Assembly (NCBI GenBank): GCA_905221605.1
Contig: CAJNDS010000924.1
Coordinates: 374,001 to 438,000, forward strand
DNA: 64,000 bases
Source of the DNA: Symbiodinium natans
Lineage: Eukaryota; Sar; Dinophyceae; Suessiales; Symbiodiniaceae
Reading direction: 5' to 3'
The notes under the pieces: model-generated
The model's database searches: none
What the model saw: only the letters and a program-made list of their open reading frames with translations
What the model was told of the DNA's origin: nothing
Shown here: piece after piece, positions 22,618 through 32,432 of the stretch
Position numbering within the stretch: position 1 is the stretch's first letter
Layout of the letters: every line of letters begins with the position of its first letter
Translations under genes and position numbers: made by a program

Positions 22618-22694
22618 AGGCATACTCATCTCGTCAAGCGCGCCCAAAGGCGCGCTAGACCTTGTTGGAGAGCTCCGCAAACGGAAGCCATGAA
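22618..22694 (+). CDS. Terminal exon, unknown gene
   Basis: The + frame GILISSSAPKGALDL continues to KRKP and a TGA at 22692-22694. It follows a TTTAGGG-like tract and has coding-like base use. Another short terminal reading (VTTLRQLLGSQADT, TGA near 22133) lies upstream after a CAG. Both are fragments of genes that could not be assembled. Confidence 0.33.
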
Positions 22695-22943
22695 CCCTGA
22701 GTTGGCCTGCAGGTGATGCGTTGCAATCAAGGGACTAAAGGAGGGACCCTTATAAGGGACTTTAGGGGTTCTTTAGAGGGGTTGTTTAGGGGCTACTTGG
22801 GTATATAGGGGGCTATATAAGGCTTATATAGGGGTTATATAAGGGGAATAGGAATAGGATGAAGGGCCCCTTGTAGGGGTCCCTCCTTATACCCCCTTAA
22901 TGCAAGCACCTCGAGGCTCCGATAGCCCCTTAGAGATGGCAGT

Positions 22944-23088
22944 GCTTGTCATGGTACCTATATTCACCCAATCCTCACTGTACTTATGGCCCAAATAGAA
23001 CCATGTTCGGGCGCTTAAGGGGTCTTATAAGCGGGTTATCGGCGCGCAGTTGTAGTAGCTGTTCATAAGTACCTTGAGCCTCCAAATA
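22944..23088. mobile_element. HP-A foldback, degenerate
   Basis: GTCATGGTACCTATA at left, TTCATAAGTACCTTGAGCCTCC at right. Confidence 0.68.
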
Positions 23089-23246
23089 CTGCTTCCAAGG
23101 AGCTGGAGGGAACACGAGAAGAACTGGCTGCTACCTGGCAAGCAAGGGCCAGGTCAGCACTGCAATCCTCCACTCTGCCAAAAGTAGGATTCCCTTATAA
23201 TCAGGACCCCAATGAACTTGGTTCGTGCTCTTCCTTCACACGAATC

Positions 23247-23401
23247 CACTATTTGCTTAAGTACTGGCTCCCGCCACAGGTACGTTCCGTCCTTCTATTT
23301 GCTTGAAAAGCCCAAAAGAATCCAAAAAACACCTTTCTGATGAGGGCAGGTCAGGGATGACAGTTCGCTTATTTTTTTGGGCGTTCTTAAGTAACCAGTA
23401 G
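23247..23401. mobile_element. HP-D foldback with an extra left arm
   Basis: Left arms at 23247 (CACTATTTGCTTAAG) and 23293 (TTCTATTTGCTTGAAAAGC); one right arm, GCGTTCTTAAGTAACCAGTAG. Confidence 0.75.
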
Positions 23402-23631
23402 CATCGGCATGGGGCTTCAGTCTGCATCATACCTTGAGGACCACATGAACCCGACAGTTGGGGTGTCATGTTCCCCCCTCTTCTACTGCAATCCCGATGT
23501 TAGCATTTGAACCAGAAGCCCTTCTCGGCTTCATTTACCGCAGGACAGGAACTGAGGGTTCAACCAGAGCGCCTTAGACCGGGGGCCGGGACTCCCAAAT
23601 CCCCTCTAGATTAAGGGCTATTTGCGCCAGA

Positions 23632-23732
23632 GTGGGATGTCCGCTGTTATACTAGCAGTCCCTAGAAAGTATGATCGTACCCACCAAAATAATCCCTGGA
23701 AGGGCTGTTAGTATAAGGAGGAACATCCCAAG
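23632..23732. mobile_element. HP-G foldback
   Basis: GTGGGATGTCCGCTGTTAT and GTATAAGGAGGAACATCCCAAG; precedes the exon at 23733. Confidence 0.85.
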
Positions 23733-24029
23733 CCCTATAGACCATGTGGCATGCCCTACTTGTACACGAACCTTAAGCGCCGTTTGGTTCCCTGGGTACA
23801 ATACTACGGTCTTCAACCAGTTTAATTGCTGGCGTATACAGCAAGGCATGTTTGAGGACCTTCTAACTGTTACTTGGTAGCCCAGTGCTACCCTTTTCCC
23901 TTGTTTTGGTTCAAGGCTCCCTTAATTAGAAAGCAACCCCAAAAAAGGTTTCGCCTATTGCAATATGGTTACTGGGCTAGCAAGGTTAGGAACTCTTTCC
24001 TGCCGCAAAAGGCACGTTGGGTCATGTGA
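23733..24029 (+). CDS. Two 3' exons joined across an HP-E intron, unknown product
   Basis: Exon 23733-23868 (PIDHVACPTCTRTLS...QGMFEDLLT) follows an HP-G element ending CCCAAG. HP-E (23869-23984) is removed as a GT-AG intron. Its target GTTA appears once at the donor and once after the acceptor. The frame continues in 23985-24029 (VRNSFLPQKARWVM) to TGA. A CxxC-like pair (CPTC) is visible, but no domain is recognised. Upstream exons were not found. Confidence 0.5.
23869..23984 (+). mobile_element. HP-E foldback acting as GT-AG intron
   Basis: Target GTTA at 23869-23872 and 23985-23988; element ends CTTGGTAGCC and GGGCTAGCAAG. Confidence 0.88.
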
Positions 24030-24343
24030 CCCACTGCTTTAAGGCCCATAACACTTTGATAGCCTCATAGTAGTAATCCAAGGGCTTTGAGCTGAAAACT
24101 CCTCACAGAGAGTCCTTAGAGTCCTTAGAGTCCTTAGAGTCCTTAGAGTCTTAGAGTCTTAACGTCTTGGAGTCTTGTGGACCAAACCTTTGCACAGACA
24201 AACGCTGCCCTTGGCAATGTCCCTGACTCGCCTCCCACCCCCCCACCCCCCCCAGGCTCGTTTGCAAGCAGCGGCGCCCGACAGCTACGAAGACTGAAGG
24301 TGGTCAGGGGCTTGGGTGCCTTACGGCCTAAGGGTTCCAGCCT

Positions 24344-24417
24344 AAACCCGAAACCCTAAACCCTAACCCTAAACCCTAAACCCTAAACCCTAAACCCTAA
24401 ACCCTAAACCCTAAACC
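24344..24417. repeat. CCCTAAA array
   Basis: Ten units between two coding-like exons. Confidence 0.95.
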
Positions 24418-24419
24418 TG

Positions 24420-25235
24420 CAGGGTTTGTAGCCGCCGCGATCCACGGGTCGAAGCCGTACGGACACCTCAACCTTGTGCTTGCCCTAAGGATCCCTGGTG
24501 CCTACACGGTATATAATATCCTCCCTAAACCCTAAACCCTAAACCCTAAACCCTAAGCCCTAAGCCCTAAGCCCTAAGCCCTAAGCCCTAAGCCCTAAGC
24601 TTGGGGCCGTGAATGGGGTTCCTACATAGTAGCTTGAGGGTTGACTACATATACATCGGTCCTTATGGTCGCAGGGTTTCTGCAGGGTTTCTACGTGGTG
24701 TCAGTAGGGCCACGTTTTCTGGGATTTATAGGGCTTGTGGTTTAGGATTTAGGGTTTAGGGTTTCATGGTTGAGGGTTATACTGCTAAGGCTGGAGAGGG
24801 TTTAGGGCTTAGGGTTGAGGAACAACACGTTGAATCACGAAGCAGTTGACTTCCACATTGTGGCGAAAATCTACGGCTACACCGTACACAAAAGCCATCG
24901 CGCGGGCTTCCGCAGTGGCATGTTTCAGCCCATGGCGATTGGGGCTGCCTTCGTTATTCGTTACCCTCATCGATTCCTTCTTTTTTGCTTTTTTTGCCAC
25001 CTCCACACCAAAACCAGAAGGCGCCACTACCACCAAGAACCAGAGAGCCCAATACCCCTAAATTAAGGAACATACCTTAAATTACAAAGGGATCCTGATT
25101 ACGACTTAAGGTAGATTTCCTCAATTAAGAGGTATTCGGCTCTCTGGGTACCACCAAGAACCACAACCAGCGCCGTCACGTGCCCCACCTCGAATCCACG
25201 ACCGCGGCTGCTGCGACGGCCATCGTTGATGTAGG
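24420..25235 (+). CDS. Multi-exon gene carrying HP-B and HP-C insertions, unknown product
   Basis: Exon 24420-24483 (GFVAAAIHGSKPYGHL) after CTGCAG is followed by an HP-B/TTTAGGG intron ending GTCGCAG, exon 24674-24742 (FLRGVSRATFSGIYR), a TTTAGGG intron, and a long exon from about 24830. The long exon is split at 25042-25148 by HP-C with a 14-bp target duplication. Removing element plus one copy gives TTTKNHNQRRHVPHLES. The minus strand of 24809-25036 is also open and coding-like, so the strand of the last part is uncertain. An earlier exon near 24256 follows a C-rich tract and CAG. Confidence 0.42.
24483..24673. mobile_element. HP-B foldback with CCCTAAA and CCCTAAG insert, intron
   Basis: CCCTAAGGATCCCTGGTGCC at left; GGTTCCTACATAGTAGCTTGAGG and TCCTTATGG at right. 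24522-24600 is CCCTAAA then seven CCCTAAG units. Confidence 0.78.
25042..25148. mobile_element. HP-C foldback with 14-bp target duplication
   Basis: TACCACCAAGAACC stands at 25028-25041 and again at 25149-25162. Between them lies a complete HP-C palindrome. Confidence 0.93.
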
Positions 25236-25281
25236 GTTTAGGATTTAGGGTTTAGGGTTTAGGGTTTAGGGTTTAGGGATA
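25231..25281. repeat. TTTAGGG array
   Basis: Seven units after the coding-like stretch ending GTTGATG. Confidence 0.93.
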
Positions 25282-25319
25282 GTGTTCACTATCATGCGTT
25301 TCCGTATTACTGCCCTCTA

Positions 25320-26200
25320 TACTATCCCCCCTAGGTTGCCCCCCTTAAATAGCCTTAATTATACCATCTAGATGTAAAGAGGCGTGTATTTGTGGCTTGG
25401 GTCCAGTGCTGACTTGCTCGTGCGGGTGGCTTTGATTGCTCCAATCTAAGACCAAGCTGATTCTTAATGTTTAGGGTTTAGGGTTTAGGGTTTAGGGTTA
25501 AAAGCATGAGCACATTCGTTGCAAAGGAAGGATATTTGTGATAGTGCTTGTCCGAGCGGAGGCCAGCCTCTGCGGCGCAGTCAGTGATGGCGCGACCACA
25601 GCGTCGCACAGACTAAGATGCCTGTGGAGGGGCACCAACAAGAACTGGGTTGAATGTACTTGCATCTCCGTGCCCAAAGCCCTCAACCCTGCTCTTTGAA
25701 CCGCCTTGAAAGGCCTGGGAACCTTCCGAGACCTTTAAGTTTTGTGTACTGTATGTGTATATATATATATATATATAGTTATGTTTTGATTTTTAGTTGT
25801 GGGGGTGGTTGACTTGGTTGGATTTTGAAGCTATTGTGTGCTGGAGACGTCAGTCGCCCTTTGACCGTATTACATACTACGGAGCTGTTTCACAACTAGA
25901 CTTGGTAAATTAGTTTACTTCTTGATCAAGTGCATGCACATATGTGCCTTGTATGATATATACATATACATATATGCACACAGACATGTATAAATAGTTT
26001 ATTCACGCACACACACATATACATACATATACGTATACGTATGTATATACATATATATGTTCATACCTTGATATGCAGGACGGTCCGCCCACCCCCCCCT
26101 CCCCATGGCTTTGCAAACAACATGTGCAAATTGGCAGCTTAGAGAGACCGAGGGCGCAAAGCGCCAAAAAATCAATTCAGCTGGCGGCTGGACACCTACA
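25320..26200. other. Mixed sequence with AT and CA microsatellites
   Basis: (AT)n at 25756-25781 and ATAC/ACAC runs at 25960-26060. ORFs at 25498-25686 lack support. Confidence 0.45.
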
Positions 26201-26270
26201 AGGCTGTTTAGGGTTTAGGGTTTAGGGTAAAGTGTCATGGGTTACATTTTGGACCTACTGAGACTTTGGC

Positions 26271-26660
26271 GTGTTGGAGCAGTTTGATGTTGTTCGTGCC
26301 GGTGCTGCTTTCTTGCGTCAGCTTGCATATAAAAACGGTGCACGGACTTTCACACGCCGTCCATTTGGCAAAGAGGCGGCAGCAGCTCTGTTTTGGCGAC
26401 AGCGCAACACAAGCCGAGAGCCGTGTGGTCCTGTTTTGGGTTTGGATTTCTTGTTCCATCCTGCACTCGTACATCCCCATAGCTGGATATATACAAGCTT
26501 ACCGACACAGTCCACCTATACAGCAAGACGAAAGGCCGGAAAGACTACTGAACTACACCAGATGCGTCGTCCCGGGGCATCTCGAACTAAAGCCATGTGC
26601 ACAAGACAGGGACAGCTTTATTGTCTAAATGCTTATGGTAGCTGGGTGTCGCTGTGTTAA
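26271..26660 (+). CDS. 129-codon ORF in a repeat-free stretch, uncertain
   Basis: LEQFDVVRAGAAFLRQLA...ALFWRQRNTSREP to a TAA at 26660. A second + frame (120 codons from 26266, starting with a hydrophobic segment) and a minus frame are also open, so only the presence of coding sequence is supported. No repeat lies between 26230 and 26670. Confidence 0.33.
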   Translation: MLEQFDVVRAGAAFLRQLAYKNGARTFTRRPFGKEAAAALFWRQRNTSREPCGPVLGLDFLFHPALVHPHSWIYTSLPTQSTYTARRKAGKTTELHQMRRPGASRTKAMCTRQGQLYCLNAYGSWVSLC

Positions 26661-26672
26661 AGAGAGGCCAAT

Positions 26673-26782
26673 TAGGACCCAGAGTAGGCCCTTATTCCAT
26701 TTTAGGGTTTCGGCTCCCTTACAAGCTCGTTGAAACCAACAAAGGTGTCCTTCTATTCCTATAGGTTACCCTTTTAGCTTCT
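26673..26782. mobile_element. HP-F foldback, right end decayed
   Basis: TAGGACCCAGAGTAGGCCC at left, TATTCCTATAGGTTACCC at right. Confidence 0.72.
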
Positions 26783-27351
26783 CATGTGTCACAGTTGCTT
26801 GGACTGGCTGCAGACTTTCAATGCTGTTTGGAGCCGAACAACCATAGTGGAGTCGGATGCATCGGGCACCAAGTGGTGCCCAGGAACGTATGAGAAACAG
26901 CACGAGACAACGTTGCCTGAGAAGCTCGAAGTTTGTTGAAAGTTAGTTGGACGATCGGTCGCGACACGGAACTTGACCCCCGTTCTTGGTACTTGGTACG
27001 TCCTTCTTCCCAGATCCAGAGATCATCACCATGGCCGGTAGGAGGGACCTCATCTTTTGCTTGCGTTGCCGCGTTCCTTTTCGCACGCTCGTGGCATGTG
27101 CCGGAAGGATGAAAGCAGTAGAGAAAGAGAGCCACAAGAGTCAGAGAGAAAGAGAGAGGCAGACAGAGAGTTACCCTCTGCCTCCAGTTACCCTAAACCC
27201 GAAACCCTAAACCCGAAACCCGAAACTCTAAACCATTCGGTCCTGAGAGACTGGGTTTGCACGGTCAAACTATGAGGGCACCTGCCTGCAGCACGGCGCA
27301 GCCCCTAGTGAAACACAGGGTTTGACCCAACCCCGAAATCTTTACCCTAAC

Positions 27352-27494
27352 CTACTATTTGCTTAAGACCACCCCCCCCCCCCCCCCCCCAAAAAAAAAA
27401 ATAATAAATAAATAAAATATTCCCTTTTAAAGGCATGCAATATAGGGACCAATCATTTTCTTTCATTGTTTTGGCCTTCTTTAGCAAGCAGTAG
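27352..27494. mobile_element. HP-D foldback with C-run/A-run centre
   Basis: CTACTATTTGCTTAAGACC at left, TTTAGCAAGCAGTAG at right; twenty C then eleven A inside. Confidence 0.8.
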
Positions 27495-27534
27495 TAAAGC
27501 CTTCGACCCCCTAAACCCTGACATCTTACTCTAT

Positions 27535-28075
27535 ATACTATCAACCCTCAACCTTGAACCTTACACCCTGAAGCCCTACACCCTAAAGCCTCAAACTCTA
27601 AAACCCTTCACCTAAGGCCGTCAACCTTAAACTCAATCCTCAAACCCTACACTCTACAGCCTTAAACACTAAACCCTAGCCCTAAACCCTAAACCCTAAA
27701 CCCTAGACCCGCCAAACCGATCCCGGCACAGCTCAGCGAGCCGGTCATGATGAGTTGTCCTGCTCCAGGGCACCCAGGCCCACCTCAAACCATGATTGGG
27801 GTTTCCCCCAAAGAGTGGCAGGTTTAGGGTTTAGGGGTAAGGGGTAAGGGGTTAGGGGTTTAGGGTTTAGGGTTTAGGGTTTAGGGTTTAAGGTTTAGGG
27901 TTTAGGGCTTAGGGCTTTGCCCGCAACTTGGCTCGGCAACGTACAGGGTCTTAGCCGAGGCTGAGTGAGGGTAGAGTATCCTTTCCTGGCAGTTGTCCGC
28001 AGTCCAGTTGCAAAAGGAATTTAGGGTTTAGGGTTTAGGGTTTGGGGTTTAGGGTTTAGGGTGCTCTGTTTCTTG
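27535..28075. repeat. Degenerate CCCTAAA and TTTAGGG blocks
   Basis: 27540-27710 carries decayed CCCTNAA units; 27822-27916 and 28021-28065 are TTTAGGG blocks. No gene supported between. Confidence 0.85.
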
Positions 28076-28077
28076 TT

Positions 28078-28172
28078 GCCGGGGGGGGGGGTTCTTTACT
28101 AAGGATGTTTTTTGGCGGGGGGGGGGGTTCTTTACTAAGGATGTTTTTTGGCGGATTGGGGGGGGGGCGGGG
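28078..28172. repeat. Two-copy tandem repeat around G-runs
   Basis: GGGTTCTTTACTAAGGATG followed by TTTTTTGGCGG is present twice in succession (about 28090-28155). Confidence 0.85.
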
Positions 28173-28729
28173 AATCATTGTGGGGTACTCTGTTGGGAAA
28201 CGCCCGTGCGCAAAAGCATCATCGTTCCGTGTATGTTAGCCCCTAAACCCTAAACCCTAAACCCTAAACCCTAAACCAGTGAGGTCGCCCCCCAGCATTC
28301 CCCAGCCCAGCATTCTTTGTCCTAAAGCCTTGAACCCTACCTCTAGGCTTTGATACCCTGCCTTTCGGGTAGTTATAGGGGATACTTGTCCTATACTATA
28401 TACCCAAACAAGGTACAACATAGGAGCCCTAAACCCTAAACCCTAAACGACTTTAGGTACTTCCTGTAGCAGCCTCGAAGTCGAAAGCGGAGCCTAACCT
28501 GGGACCTGGAGCGCTTTTTCAAGTCATGCACGGCCTTTGCACCAAACAGAGGCCAACACCAGACAAAGCTGGTGAAATTTGAGATAGCTCATGAGTGACG
28601 TGCCCCTGGCCTAAAACCTAAACCCTCAACCCTAAGCCCTAAACCTTCTCGGTAGGAATCTTGGGAGCTTGGCATTTTGAGTTTTGAGCCTTAGCTGCCC
28701 CCGTTCGCAAAACCCTCCCCAAGCTCTAA

Positions 28730-28836
28730 ACTACCGTGTCCTTAAGAACCCTCAACCAAAATCTGAGTACTAATCCTTTCTTGCCCTTGTTATGAACAAC
28801 ATTTTTTATATTTAGAGGTTCTGAAGCAAGAAGTCG
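28730..28836. mobile_element. HP-D foldback, degenerate
   Basis: CTACCGTGTCCTTAAGAACC at left, GAGGTTCTGAAGCAAG at right. Confidence 0.62.
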
Positions 28837-29260
28837 TAAACGCTCTAGACATGGAAGGCTGGGGGTATCTGCCAACACAGCAGCTCGAATTCGATCTACA
28901 CTTGCTAGACAGGTTTCGCTCTTGGTTGGAAAGGCCACAATAACTTGTTCAGCCAGGTTCAGAGGGTTTAGGGTTTAGGGTTTAGGGTTTAGGGTTGAGA
29001 GTCTATGGTGCATGGGGCGTAGGAGTGGTACTGCTCTTGCACATGCCACACTCGTCGCAAGCCTCTGGCAATCGAAGGCATGTGAGATCACACCCATGTA
29101 CGACTTAGATCCTTTCACGGATTCAGGGTTCAGAGAGTCTGAACATGTGATCCACACCCCTCAACGTGGGAACGTTTTGTATGTCCCTAAACCCTCAACC
29201 CTCAAACCCTAAACTCTGAACCAGAAAGTGGAGACCCCTTCGCATAAGCCACCTTGAAAC

Positions 29261-29427
29261 TGCTATTTGCCTGAGAGCCCCCCAAGCAAATACAAGATAC
29301 TGATCCCCACATTGCTCTGAAAAGGAAGGAGATGTTTTCGTATGTCGCCGACCCTAAACCCTAAACCCTAAACCCTAAACCCTAAACCCTAAACCCTAAA
29401 CCCTTGGGTTCTTAAGCCAATAGTAGG
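29261..29427. mobile_element. HP-D foldback broken by a CCCTAAA array
   Basis: TGCTATTTGCCTGAGAGCC at left, GGTTCTTAAGCCAATAGTAG at right; 29350-29404 is a CCCTAAA array. Confidence 0.8.
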
Positions 29428-29459
29428 AAAGTGCATGCCGGACCTGCCTGCTTCTATCT

Positions 29460-29517
29460 AGGGTTTAGGGTTTAGGGTTTAGGGTTTAGGGTTTAGGGTT
29501 TAGGGTTTAGGGTTTAG
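29460..29517. repeat. TTTAGGG array
   Basis: Eight units. Confidence 0.95.
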
Positions 29518-30162
29518 CAGCTGGTCATTGCCTACAGCCTGGCAGCAAGGAGTCCAGATGCAAAAATTGTTTAGGGTTTAGGGAATGCAAGACACCCCAT
29601 GAATACACAACCTCAGACAGTATTCAGGCTCCGGACCCACAGAATCGATTCCATCCAAACATTTAAACAGGGTTTAGTTCAGGTATTTTGGGTTTAGGAG
29701 TCAAAAAAGGGTTTCGGGAAACCCTAAGCCTAACCCTAAACTTGAATCCTAAACTAAGTGTAGCAGAGTCTGGCCAACCAGAAAGCTGTGGCAGCCGATG
29801 TTTTCGCTGCCCAGCAGAGCTGTGACACCTGAAGCTGGACGCGCGCGTTCCTGTTGTTTAAGCGGCCAAACATGCAGCACGCGGGGGTGCGCAGTCACAA
29901 AGTCGAGTATCCATGGTGTCAACATCCCGCCCCCACCAACCCCCTTCCCCCCTCCCACCCCCTTCCGGAAGGCCTCTGAGGAAGACCCTGAACCCTAAAC
30001 CCCACTGCAAGTGTACGTAAACCTTGCCCAGAGGAACCCTGCATAAACGCGTGCAGATACCCAATACTCAAGGTACCTTTCCGTTTAAAGTGCATTTCCC
30101 TGTTAGACGGTATCCAGGGCAGTTACTCTCGGTAACGAAACCGACGTCATAACCCTTGTCCT

Positions 30163-30555
30163 TTACCCTGAACTCTCCTCCGGGAGTTGTGCCCCCCACT
30201 GCTGCAAGCAGGCCAACTGCAGATCTGCACCAGGTGAACTTGTAGGTCTAACATTTTGGGTCTCAGCTGCTTGGGTTGTAGAGGACGCTTTAGAGTCCAC
30301 GTGCGATGCAGAGGATGTTGGGTGAGTCTGAGGTATGGTATGAAGTACCTCTGCAGCGGTTGGGATCCACGTACATATTCTGCCGATGTGCCCCGGGGAT
30401 CTGTCGATGGCGTCGGTAATGCAAGCAACTTCCTGACTGATGGTTGGACCTTGGCACATCCCCATTCTCACTTTCACTTGCCTGAGCACTGTGTAGGAAC
30501 TACTACCAGGCTCAGAAACACGTGCTGCCCTGCGCACGAAACAAGCGCTGAACAC
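30163..30555 (-). CDS. 130-codon ORF, uncertain
   Basis: MFSACFVRRAARVSEPG...TWIPTAAEVLHTIPQ on the minus strand; the + strand is open for 115 codons over 30256-30603. The stretch has no foldback elements or TTTAGGG tracts. Strand and splicing unknown. Confidence 0.25.
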   Translation of the reverse strand: MFSACFVRRAARVSEPGSSSYTVLRQVKVRMGMCQGPTISQEVACITDAIDRSPGHIGRICTWIPTAAEVLHTIPQTHPTSSASHVDSKASSTTQAAETQNVRPTSSPGADLQLACLQQWGAQLPEESSG

Positions 30556-30610
30556 AGGGTTGTTTTGTTGTTCTTGCGGGGGATGCTTGCTCTTGGGCCA
30601 TGAGTTCGTA

Positions 30611-30690
30611 CCTTGAGAGCCCGATACCCCTCAATTAAGGAATATGCCTTAGATTATAGGGGAACCCTGAATACTATTTAAGGTTTCTTG
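30611..30690. mobile_element. HP-C foldback, left half
   Basis: TGAGAGCCCGATACCCCTCAATTAAGG pattern without a right end. Confidence 0.62.
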
Positions 30691-30920
30691 CTGCTAGTCT
30701 GTCATGCACCCACGGGCATCTGACAACGAAAGCTGTGACTGCGTCTTAGCAGAAGCGAGAGATAAACTCAGATAAACACAAAGTGAATTCAACCAGTCGC
30801 AGGGGAAAGCGCAAAACCGGGAAGGGTGCTCCAATCAGGGGTAAATGCGAGCAGCCCGATGTTCCCTACTTATTGAGAGTTGAAGTAAACGGGACCATAC
30901 AACGTTTGGATGCTTAAACA

Positions 30921-31663
30921 ACCGACGGCCTCCAAGGCCGCTCACTGTGCCGCCCGAAAAGCAACGAAGGTGAGTTGTTCGGACGTATCTACTATTTAAG
31001 GAATATGGCAGAATTGAGGGTTATTGGGCTCTTTGGGTAAGTAGCTCTTGGTCATGACTATGGAGGCAGGCTGGCCGATGCCATACGAAGCGCACTCCCA
31101 CACTGAGAGGGTCCCTCCCTCCCTCCCTCCCCTCCCTCCCCTCCCTCCCCTCCCTCCCTCCCTCCCCTCCCTCCCCCCCCCCTCCCTCCCCCCTCCCTCC
31201 CCTCCCTCCCTCCCCTCCCTCCCCTTCCCCTCCCTCCCCCTCCCTCCCCTCCCTCTCCCTCCCCTCCCCTCCCCCCTCCCCCCCCCCTCCCTCCCCTCCC
31301 TCCCCTCCCTCCCCCTCCCCTCCCTCCCTCCCTCCCCCTCCCCTCCCTCCCCTCCCTCCCTCCCTCCCCTCCCCCCTCCCTCCTCCCTCCCTCCCCTCCC
31401 CCTCCCGCCCCTCCTTCCCCCTCCCTGCCTCCCTCCCTCCCTCCCCTTTCTCTCACTCTCTCGTTCTCTCGTTCTCTCTGTCTCTCTCGCTTTGTTTCTG
31501 CGGCTAGGCCAGCACAGGCGCTTGAGGTGGAGGAGTAGGTCAGATGTCACAATTTGTCCTTGAGAACTGGGCGGGCCTCCTGCTTTCAAGATTGAAGCCT
31601 TCCTCGGAAGCTGCAATCTTCCAAACACGCCTCGAGATTAAAATTAAGTTTCGGACCGTGTAG
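30921..31663 (+). CDS. Three-exon 3' gene end, unknown product
   Basis: Exon about 30921-30969 (TDGLQGRSLCRPKSNE) ends at a perfect GTGAGT donor. A 72-bp intron made of a truncated HP-C ends GGGTAAG at 31041. Exon 31042 to about 31102 reads ALGHDYGGRLADAIRS. A roughly 435-bp CT-rich intron ends AGGTCAG at 31543. The last exon reads MSQFVLENWAGLLLS to a TAG at about 31661. The donor of exon 2 was not resolved. Function unknown. Confidence 0.42.
30970..31041 (+). mobile_element. Truncated HP-C inside a 72-bp intron
   Basis: GTGAGT donor, HP-C remnant with GGGTTATTGGGCTCTTTGGG, TAAG acceptor. Confidence 0.6.
31110..31495. repeat. CCCTCCCT polypyrimidine tract in an intron
   Basis: Nearly 390 bases of C/T only on the + strand, ending in CTCT and GTTCTCT runs. 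The long ORFs on both strands are repeat translations. Confidence 0.93.
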
Positions 31664-32432
31664 ATTCTAGGCTTCTAGGTGCCAGCCAATCCTCCAAGTC
31701 GAATGTATCGATATACACCTATACACTAATTACATTACATAAGACACGTCGGCCACACATGCGCAGATGTTCCCGTGTTCCCTCGCAGGACCCCCTGCTG
31801 GGAGCAAGGAGCCGGCACGGGAAGAGTTGGCCGGCAATCTTTGGCTTTGCCTGGGGCTTTTGGCTTGGCATGGCATGTGGGGTTCCCAGTTGAACGATTG
31901 ACGAAGTAGGTGCCTGAGATGATCAGTGATCACAAAGGCTTCCTAGGCCCCAATTGGAGAAAAAGGTTTTGGTCACCGAATTTCCTGTATGATGCTGTCC
32001 ACAGAGGGAACTGTATACGATGGGATGTCCAGGTTGAAGAGTTGTGATACAGCAACTGGCGTGTAAACCAACGACAAGAGTGACGGAGAATTGGAGCACG
32101 CAAGGGACATGCGTAGCATTGAACATGAAGTCGCGTTACCGCCCCAACTTGCGGCCACATGGAGACGTCAGGGTGTGGTACAAGTTGCGAAATCATGTCT
32201 AACGTGGCAAGTCCCACAGGTTACCTGCTGATGGCATTCAAGTTCCAGTGTCATTGGCCCAAGCTGGAGAAAGTTCAGGTTGAAGCAGCATGTTTTCGAG
32301 CCATGAGTTAAAACACACCAGAGCACACCTATAACTAGTCGATCTCCGAAACGCTGGAGTCCATCGGATGAGTAGGTGACAGCTCGTTACTTGATTCTGA
32401 AACACCCTCGGAGAGTCCCCTTCTGAGCGATT
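31664..32432. other. Repeat-free stretch upstream of the pirin-like gene
   Basis: No foldback or TTTAGGG repeat for about 770 bp. It should hold the 5' region of the pirin-like gene. Minus ORFs (31930-32217 and others) lack support. No recognisable promoter motif. Confidence 0.5.

Noticed and set aside
30996-31628. 210- and 171-codon ORFs on opposite strands
   Set aside because: Most of each is translation of the CCCTCCCT repeat; only the flanking non-repeat parts look coding.
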